DNA of 64,000 nucleotides from Ilex aquifolium (lineage: Eukaryota; Streptophyta; Magnoliopsida; Aquifoliales; Aquifoliaceae), in assembly GCA_951799425.1 (NCBI GenBank), contig OX637397.1:6129001-6193000 (forward strand). Reading direction: 5' to 3'. Numbering within the stretch: position 1 is the first letter of the stretch; each line of letters begins with the position of its first letter. The notes under the pieces are model-generated. The model searched no databases. It saw only the letters and a list, made by a program, of their open reading frames with translations, and was not told the origin of the DNA. The position numbers and the translations under genes are program-made. Below, piece after piece: positions 55,312 to 64,000 of this stretch.

Positions 55312-58300
55312 ATGGGGCAAAAACAATCGAAAGACGAATTGCTGTATCAGCAAGTCAACTACGGTAACACCGAAGGCATCAAAGCTCTTCGCTCCGACGG
55401 TGCTGGCCTTGAGGTACCCCCAAATCGACTCTCTCTCTCTCTCTACGTATAGATATGTTTGTGTTTGTGTGTGTATGTGTTCCTATATGTTTGAGTGGCA
55501 ATAATTTAGGTTTGAATTGTGCTGTATAGGAGCTTTGTTGTTGATAATGAGTGGATTGTTTTTACGCGAATCAAATGAGTAATGGGTAGTATTTCTGGTG
55601 CAGTGGATTGATAGCGAAGGGAAGACTCCATTGATTGTGGCTTGTATGAATCCGGAACTTTATAATGTTGCCAAGACTTTGATAGAATTGGGTGCTAATG
55701 TGAATGCTTATCGTCCTGGTATGTTGGTCTCTAGTGCTTGTTTTGAGAAAGTATTCAGTGGATTTTTAACTTCTTTTTTTTTTCTTTTTCTTTTTTTATG
55801 TTGAGAGTGCAAGGTTATGTTAATTGTTAAGAATGAGTATAAGATTTTTAGTGAAGTTAAGATATGGGGTTGTGCGATGTTGATTCTTCTCTCTTCACCT
55901 GAAGTCTTTATTTACTTCCTAGTATGAATAGTTGAATAGTAATAAGATTTGAAGATACAGGGGACCCGTAGACATTGTATCTGGGTGCTGTTGGAATTTG
56001 CCACCCTAACTTGTAAAATTGCCGAACTATGCAAATGTTGATCATTTTATTATTTCTCATGCTTAATTATAACATACAACTCTCAGATGCAAAGTCAATC
56101 AATGTGGTTCTTATCTTTAATTGATAAAGTGTGCATCTTCGTGTTTTTCTCCCTCTTTAAATCCTTTCAAAAATTGATTTTAGGACGCCATGCTGGGACT
56201 GCTTTACATCATGCAGCAAAAAGGGGCCTTGAACAGACTGTCAAATTACTTCTTTCACATGGAGGTGCGTGTACGGTTATCATAATAAGAAAATATTGCA
56301 TTATTAAGCTTTTTAGAGCAGCAAACCATGGTGCTTCTCCACTGTTAACAGTTTAATAGATTATTTGTTGCACAAATTTTCAGCAAATGCATTGGCGATG
56401 AATGATGACTGTCAAACACCACTTGAAGTTGCTAGAGCCAAAGGGTTCAGCAATGTTGTCCGTGCAATTGAGGTATTTTAAAATTCTTTACTCCCTTTCG
56501 TTATATTTTCATGTGTGTAGGAGGGCACAAGATATTTGTCCTTTTTTTAGAGATGTATAACGATGTGTTCTTGTCCTGTTTTGTATGCTGCTTAGAGCCA
56601 TCTCTGTTTATTCTCTGGTTGGCTGCGGGAGCTTTACGGGCCAGGCTTTCTTGAATTACTTGCTCCTCAGTTGCTTTCAAGAAAAATGTGGGTAAAATGT
56701 TCATTTGTTTCTTGTTGAAGTATGTTAAAGTAGACAAATGCTATCAAGAGGGAGCCATAAATGGAATGTTTAGCAAGATGCTTACATCAGTTGTCCTTTT
56801 CAGTTCATTTTCTTCTAATTATTGCGGTAGGAGTACGAATGGGGTGGAGGGTAGGTTTCCCACAGGATTTCAACTCATATCGTTACTTGAACATTTGTGT
56901 GTAGCTGCACGCGGCTGTATTTGTAGATGCACCCACTCACATTCATGAACGTGCTCCAACAACAGGGAGTGCATCTTGACATGTACCTCTTGCTTATCAT
57001 ATTGGGCACCCTTCTATTGCTTTCTTGTTCACTTTGCTTTCCCTCTGCACCATTTTGTTCGTCTTTCATGTACAGTGTCCTCTGAATAATATGGAATAAT
57101 GGTTAGATTTATGCTGATGCGTACATGCTGCTACTGGATTCTTTTCTTGATAGCTGTTACTGATAAAATTCATTTATCTCTAATAAAGGAATTATAATAA
57201 ACATTGTTGATATTATATATTGCATTTTTTGCAGTTGGGTGGTTGTTTTACCATGCGGTTCCCGGAATCTTTCTAAGCCATTCAAATTGGAGCTTGCTGT
57301 ATATAATAATACACAGGTATTTTTCTGTCTACTTTATCATTTAACCAGGAAGCTAGCTTCCCTTGTGAAATTGTTTGATGTTCAGAAGTTTTATACTTCT
57401 GTTTGCAATTACTACTTTGGTGTAAACTCTTGTATGGGGTTACTTGTGAATTAACATCAATTCGAGTTTAGATCTATTCTTTTAGTAGGTTAGTCAATCG
57501 CAGCACTTCCATTACTTGTTTCACTGTTTGTGGAAACTCATTGTGCTTTTGGAAAGGTTAGTAGGACTTCCATCCTATGGGACTGCATGGTTATGACAAC
57601 TTTTTGGGTAGTGTGGATGGAAAGAAATAATAGAATTTGTTCAGACAAAGTTAAGTATGAGGAGTTTCTATGGGATAGAGTTGTTAGAGTATGCAACAAA
57701 AAACTAATTGGCAATAAGTGGAGGAGCCCCTCAAGTATATGAACCAACCTTGCGTAGTCCTAATTATTTGATGTGGGATACAAGCTCTCTTTATACCCTC
57801 CCTTGGGTGGGACCTGGGCTCACGTGGGATTAATAGACAAACAAATAAATGCATACCGAGAATTCAAACGGATAATAGACTTGACTCATTGATCACCCAA
57901 GATCCAACTCTAATACTATGTTAGAGCATCCAATCCAAAATCAATTAGCAATGAGTGGAGTAGCCCCTCAAGTAGATAAATTATCCTTGGGTGGTCCTAA
58001 TTGTTTGGTGTGGGATACAAGCTCTCCTTCCAAGAGTTAAAGTTTTTAGCATCTCTATGACTGCGGTTTCTAAAGAATATTGGGATTTCCCCCTTTTCTT
58101 CAATTCATCAAAGTTGGAGTGTGGCGCGTAATTAATAGGAGGTTTTTCTATTATAGCGTTTTGTGTTTATTTTCCTGTTGTAATAAGGTGGATTTCTATT
58201 CCAGGTTATTATGATCTTAATGAAAATGGCTGTTTCTTAACACACACACACAATAATATAAGTGTGCTGCAGCAACTGTTGGGCTTTGTGACAATTTGCG

Positions 58301-59748
58301 AAATATTCCCTACTCCATGTCCAATAGTAGCTCATGTCCAACGCAGTGTCTCTTGTGTCCAACATATAGGATTATGTTGGTGTATCTCACCATCTTTTTA
58401 TTTCTTTAATTTGATTAAGGTAGAACAACTTTAAGAAACTTGGAACAATGCTGCCTAAGCTGCCACTTTTTGGCGGTTAGGTCACACTTGTAGTCTGCCC
58501 AAGTTCAAGCCAAGAATTAACAGGTTTTACTTGAGCCCAATCAGCACAACCTCTGGACTGAAGTCACTGTACTACCCCTAGGCCAAGGTTGCTCCAAGCT
58601 TCAAGTCATGAGCTCAGCTGATTCTTAGACTGCAGGAAGAAAATGCAAGATTTCACTTAAGATCCTAGTGATAAACAAATCATGGTGAATGATATGGACA
58701 TACGCTACTGGATATGAGCAGAAATCTAGCAATTTTTAAATACTAAGCCGAAGTATTTTAGAAGGTCAAATAAGAAAAGTTTCCAAACTGCCAACACAAA
58801 TAACAAATCTAATGCATATACATGACAAAAATGCAACTGACAAATAAAAAACTAGAGCAAGAGTGTGGGTTCAGCTTGGTGTCATAATGGTGGCGGTCTT
58901 ATTTACCTCCTGGTTGTCTGTATTGTATTGTGGCACTACGAGCTCACTGTGGCCTAAGCTCGTCGGGATGATGTGGTTTATCATGTAATCATTACTATCT
59001 TGAATGTAATCAACTCCCAATTTCCAGACGCTTGGGAGGGGCAAAAGTAACATCTGTTTTTGGCTTTTTCTTCAACAATTGTGGATTGTTGACTTTTTAT
59101 GAGGATTCAACTCAGATAAAATTTTAGACTTTGTCATAAAAAACGAATTTATCTCGAGTGATTCTGTAGAAATTCTTCAGTTCCTTCTGGAATTTGTGTT
59201 CCTCATGGTTCATTAATATTGTCTGATGCAGTGGTCAAAGTGTTGAGTATAACAACGTCATGTTAAGTGTAAATGTAGGGACAGTAGTTTGGTGCGAAGA
59301 ATGTCAGAAGTTAGGTCTATAATCAATCCATCCAAACTAGCATCCTTGATTAATGATGATCAAACTAAGTAATGACCATCCATTAATATTATGTCCAAGA
59401 AGGCATTTGTTCATTTTGAATCTTTCTTTGTCTTGTCCCTTTCTGAAGAAAGGATGATCTTTAGAATTGGTCTTTAGTTGTTGGATCTCACATTGATTGA
59501 TCAATGTTTGCTACTCCAAATTCGTGTTTCTAAAGGCGTCCAGAGGATCTTTTCATCTGACTAGAATTTTTCACTTGAAAAGATAATCTACATGGGGATA
59601 TTTTATGGTAACATGGGGACCTTTTTCAAACCATGTCCTTTCTCACAGTCTCAACCGTTGTTTTTGGTCATCCACTTGTTCTGTCGGTACGTTCAACAGA
59701 TTCCTTGTTCCAGATGGTTGATTAGATGGTCTATAAAGTGCACGAGGC

Positions 59749-59806
<58 letters not shown>

Positions 59807-62803
59807 GATGTCTCAGATATCTCTCTCATGTGTCATGTGTCCATAATGAATGAATGCTTGCAAATTTTGAATATCTTATTTTGTTCTTGCTGCTCGGAAT
59901 ATATTCTATTCTACTTGTCATATTCTTTAGCTTACACACCACTTGTGATGAATGAACAGGTTGCCCAACCTCGCTTACTTATTGCACTGTGGAAGGCCAA
60001 CATGGAGGAACCGAAATTTAACCACCCTGACCCAACAGTGATCATTTCTGACAATTCCACCAGTAATTTCTCAACATTTTGGAGCTTATATAACTGATTG
60101 TTTCTTGGCATACATATAAGTATATATAGATATACCTTAATTGTTTTTCATCTTCATGCATATTCCAAGATGCTGGAGGCAAAGGCGAGGTAGTTTATCC
60201 TCCTACGAGGCGAGGTGTAAGCCCTGTGTAGTTAGGCGTAAGTACATTAAATTTTGGACCAACTAAAACTGAAAATAAATTCTGAGGTTCTACAAAAATT
60301 TAGATTTCGAATTCAGCAGCTCATTGGCTAAAATTTGTTGTTTGATTTTTATTCTATTGAGGGATTTATTTGAACTTCGTTTGGTTCAAACATGGCTATG
60401 GACTGATCTAAATGCCCAGAGGGTGGGTCATAGGGCTGTAAAATGAGTAAAGCTGCTTGAGTGTTATTGGGAAAAGCTCATTTAATGCCTTAACCAAGGT
60501 TGATTGATCTTAATCACCTGTATGTTCGGATTGTCAGGATCGATACGTGTCAGCCATTGATTGTAGGTCATAGTTATAAATGTTTCCTCTACCAAGGCTG
60601 ATGATAGTAGATGAAGTGAATTTCTCATTTTGCAATAGAATTTAGGGGCTTCATTGAAAAGCTTCTAATCTAAAAAGCAGTTGTGTGCGATAACAGGACA
60701 GACTAATGACCATGTAGTCGTGTTCTTGTACCTATGAGGCTTGATTAAAAATTTTAGCAACTCAAGTTGGCGTGAAGACAGATTATGTACTTCCTTTATG
60801 CTTTTTCAATGAGATGATTCGAGTTTACAAAAATCAAACGAAACATGTTATTCGCTTGTTACTATGGAGCGATCCAAGCTAATCTTATGAGCACACAAGT
60901 GTAGGGCAAACTTTCAGCCAAGCTTGCACATAGTGCTTGGGCTATTGAACCAAGCCCGGTCTCCTCCATGTTTGGAAGACTCAAAATGGAGAAAGTGGGG
61001 GGAATTGGGATGCAAGGACATTTTTGCACAGTTCAACTCAAGGCATGTACGTTATCCTTCAGGGCTGCTCCACATAAAGCTGAGTTGGGATTTAAGCCTT
61101 TACAGATACACCTTTGAATATATTGTTGAACCATGCTATATGATCCTTGAATCAGGACCGACATTCAGTAAAGTTATATTTTATTTTACCTAGTGAACTG
61201 TAAGAGCCAACAATGAAACTTCTCCATTCTCTTACCTGGACTTAAATATGAGTTACAATGGTCATATGAGCTTGTCTCCTATACATTGAGAGCTGGGAAA
61301 TAATTATTTCCCTCAATTTTTGAGGTTTTCACATGCTCATTAGCAAAGAAATAAATTGGTATGAAGTACGACTATGTGTTTTACTGGTTGAATAAACCTG
61401 AACTTTGTTTGATTCCATTGCAGAGACACGCATTAAACTTGCAGCTGATAGTGAAAGCAATGTACAACAACTGCAAAGATTTTGCAATGCGTGCAAAGGA
61501 ATTCCTCAGGTGCAACAGTCTTTCATTACCGATATTACTTTCTTTCTTCTCTTTTTAAGTTGTGCATAATGCCTAGACAGGGTTTGTAAATGATTGTGAC
61601 AAGACCAAAATTGTGGTGGTATAAATTGCTAATGATTTTTTTTTTTTTCATCAGTAGTAGCATATATCACCTTTTGAAACAAAAAATCATAGGTTCTGCC
61701 TGAATTCATCTTTCTAGATAATCCAAATGTCATGTGGACAGTTCAACTTTCTTGGGTGCTGATTTTGCGCGGGAAAGCATATGAGCAGTTTGGAGAATGG
61801 ATGGGTTGTTTTCCTAAAATTTTCAATTCCAATGGTCACAATGTCTGTAGACAATGATTTTCTTTATTTTTAAGTTTTAAATGCAAAGAAATTAAGGAAA
61901 TTTTTTACTGCATGGAAAGGGGTTTTCCTTCCGAGTCCTGTCAAAAGTTGCCATTTGTTATTAAATGCACGTGGCTTGTGGTGGCATTTAAAGGAGTGCC
62001 CTGGCATAACCTCCACCTCCACCGGAAGTGAGCTTCAATAACAAAAAAAAAAAAAAAGGCTATTCAATAATCCTTTATTCAATACAAAATTATGGTAACT
62101 CAATCATGCCTGTTAAAAAATCCAGGTAATGCATCCGTCTTTTCCTTTCAACACCCAAGCTCCTGCTATTCCAGCTACTGCCCCACTAAGTGCAGAGGAT
62201 GAAGAAGTAGCAATGGCAATCAATGCCTCCCTTCAGTCCTCTATGCAAGAGAGACCACCTCTTCTTGATGCTCACCCAGTCTATGAAGCAAATGCGTCCA
62301 CCAGTTGGACTAATCCTGTAGATTTACCCAGTCAGAGTGGTGGCAGTGCAATGGGACCTCTTCCTTCAAAAGGAAGTAGCAGTGAATCGGAAATCCAGGA
62401 AGCCGGTCCGAGTAGCACTCCAGCTCAGCATATCCACACCCACAGTGACATATCTTCTGCTGTCCAAACGACGCCTGAGAGCCCTGTCCCGGCCTCACTC
62501 CCTTCAGCCCCACCTATTGCGGATGATGGTCCGATAAATTATCCAACAATTGATTTCAGCCCTGTTGACATATCTTCCCCTGTCATAGAGCCTTCACCTG
62601 CTAGAGAAGATGAAAAGAAAGAAGATACGGGTGCTTCTTCATCGTGTGTTATATGTTTGGATGCTCCAGTTGAGGGGGCTTGCATCCCATGTGGCCACAT
62701 GGCTGGATGCATGTCTTGTTTAAGCGAGATTAAAGCCAAGAAGTGGGGTTGCCCTGTTTGTCGTGGCAAGATCAATCAGGTTATACGTCTGTACGCTGTT
62801 TGA
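55312..62803 (+). CDS. XBAT35-like ankyrin-repeat RING-type E3 ubiquitin ligase, 9 exons, 475 aa
   Basis: Exons: 55312-55413, 55604-55718, 56184-56264, 56384-56472, 56596-56687, 57235-57316, 59960-60062, 61424-61509, 62126-62803; GT-AG introns, frame intact. N-terminus MGQKQSKDE fits an N-myristoylation site (Gly2, Ser6), suggesting membrane association. Ankyrin repeats span about residues 8-130 (GKTPLIVAC, GTALHHAAKRG, CQTPLEVARAKG). A putative ubiquitin-interacting motif is at about 274-290 (EDEEVAMAINAS). A Ser/Pro-rich linker follows, then a C-terminal C3HC4 RING at C424, C427, C439, H441, C445, C448, C459, C462, ending in IRLYAV. Ankyrins select substrate and the RING recruits E2. Arabidopsis XBAT34/35 have this layout and similar length (about 460). 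The exon 5/6 join (AAAAT|GTGGGT ... GCAG|TTGGGTGG) gives RKIWVVVLPCG. Confidence 0.93.
57536..57742 (+). pseudogene. LINE-type remnant (C-terminal zf-RVT-associated region)
   Basis: A 70-residue frame in XBAT35-like intron 6 reads ...FWVVWMERNNRICSDK...WDRVVRVC, the signature found downstream of the zinc-binding reverse-transcriptase region in plant LINE/non-LTR proteins. Only this tail is preserved; no RT or endonuclease remains nearby. The identification is from motif memory. Confidence 0.6.
57705..58035. repeat. Direct repeat in XBAT35-like intron 6
   Basis: Two copies about 235 bp apart (57708-57795, 57945-58032) sharing GCAAT(A/G)AGTGGAG(G/T)AGCCCCTCAAGTA and GTGGGATACAAGCTCTC. The first copy begins at the end of the LINE remnant, so both may derive from its 3' region or from a LTR fragment. 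Confidence 0.65.
59752..59807. repeat. (CT)n(AC)n compound microsatellite
   Basis: About 19 CT units followed directly by about eight AC units, in XBAT35-like intron 6 about 150 bp upstream of exon 7. Confidence 0.95.
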
Positions 62804-64000
62804 TTGTTGAAGCAGGATATGATGAAGCTCTATATGGTAAGTTACTTTGGCTATCTGAGAGAGACCTTAGGTATCTCTCTTAAATTATGTGAATGGAAAG
62901 GGTACAGAAAGGCTAATGTGAAGATGAGTTGTAATCATACTCACACATTGAGCAGACTGGTAGTGCAAGATTGCAACATACCAACTTGCTGGTTTATAGA
63001 AATTGGGTAAAATCATTTCTTGTTATACTGTTGTATATTGAAATCGAGTCCAGCTCATCGTCGCCTTGTTGATATATTTCCTATATATCGAGATATGTGA
63101 GTAAAACTGTAAAATTTGTTCTGTACCAGTACAATTGAACTCAAGATTGAAATTTGTATTCTGTGGTTGTAATTATGTTGTATATCTCTATGTCGAACAA
63201 GTTGGGATCCTTTGTACTATATAATTCGGTGCTTGATTGCTGTTTTACGTTGTATTTGTTTCTGCGGCTTTGCCTTCCTATAGCACAATCAAACTAGTTC
63301 TATGCAGGTCTGTAAAATGACAGGCATGTCGGCTTGCCTCTCAGCCTATATTAACCTATACTGCATAATTCTGTGATATACCAATTTTCCTCCTCTTTTT
63401 TTTAGCTGGTTAAAAAAAAGGGGTGGGGGTAACAAAAGAGCGTTCAAATATCATCCTGATAGGCCTTTATTGGTGGGATCATGAGGCTCCTGATCGCGCC
63501 TGTTATTTCTCTCAGGAACGAACTTAGTTAGGCTAGCATAGTAATCTATCACCAAGTTTTAATGTGGACTTCAAGACTCGAATCTTCAATTTCAAGGTGA
63601 GAAGTTTGGTTGGTACTCTACTGTCGAATTTTCCTCTTGTTGAGTACTTATGCAAACATCTCTTTTGCCACCTCAAATTTAAATCTTTCTTCAAATTGAG
63701 TAAGCATGTGTTAAACATTCCAAAAATTGTTTGAATACCGTTTGATAACTTTTTTTTTAAGTTTTTTTTTTTGTCATTTTAATTAGTTGTTTGGCATTTG
63801 TTTTGGTTTTTTGGCTTTTTTCCTTTTTTTTTTTTCAGATTAAATTTCATGTGTAATAGTTAGTACACATGCACATTTATAAATATATCATTTATAAACT
63901 AGTTTACTTTTTTTATTTTTTGAAGGAAACGATAGGAACTTTCGTTAAGAAGAAATATCCAAGAAAAGAAAAGACATAATAAAGTTTGGTACCTGTTTCA
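62804..64000. other. XBAT35-like 3' UTR and downstream intergenic DNA
   Basis: No further gene is recognised. The first few hundred bases are the probable 3' UTR. The remainder is AT-rich with poly-T tracts at 63750-63835. Confidence 0.65.

Overview
This is a nuclear plant genome window. Evidence: spliced genes with GT-AG introns, AT-rich intergenic DNA packed with transposons, two 11S seed globulin genes, a tau-class glutathione transferase, a PRAF-type PH-RCC1-FYVE-BRX protein and an XBAT35-like ankyrin/RING ligase. The 11S globulins with three introns and an acidic/basic chain cleavage site point to a eudicot. I cannot name the species from sequence alone.

Layout. 1-2400: AT-rich DNA ending in a roughly 1 kb long-TIR element with an internal minisatellite, abutting a two-exon GSTU gene (2409-4217, +). 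About 4220-21187 and 21188-27310 are two units of a tandem segmental duplication. Each carries one 11S globulin gene on the minus strand (5035-7362, 473 aa; 22203-24844, 496 aa) with matching TATA, ABRE-like and RY promoter motifs. The first unit was later enlarged by an 870 bp long-TIR element (8291-9160) and a 10.7 kb Ty3/gypsy Tat-lineage LTR retrotransposon (9217-19899). The second unit still shows both empty sites. It gained its own hAT-like MITE instead.

The retrotransposon has 555 bp LTRs that differ at two positions and a GAACC target duplication. It has a single 1972-codon gag-pol frame with two RNase H domains and a Gly-Ala-Gln repeat between them. Its integrase lacks about 40 residues of the catalytic core. 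A four-exon antisense gene (16002-19041, 937 aa) lies between pol and the 3' LTR.

27,800-28,675 is a second long-TIR element ending 118 bp before the start codon of a Tas-like plastid aldo/keto reductase gene (28794-40134, +, 8 exons, 420 aa). Its introns hold a giant palindrome of about 850 bp, a minisatellite and other repeats. 42896-52087 (+, 9 exons, 1090 aa) is the PRAF gene. 55312-62803 (+, 9 exons, 475 aa) is the XBAT35-like gene. The last 1.2 kb is 3' UTR and intergenic DNA.

The host genes have unrelated jobs (detoxification, seed storage, redox, lipid/GTPase signalling, ubiquitination); nothing suggests a gene cluster. The main interest is structural: a local duplication that dates several insertions, and a retroelement carrying an intron-containing gene on its antisense strand. 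All exon joins reported keep frame across every junction, but no transcript data were available.
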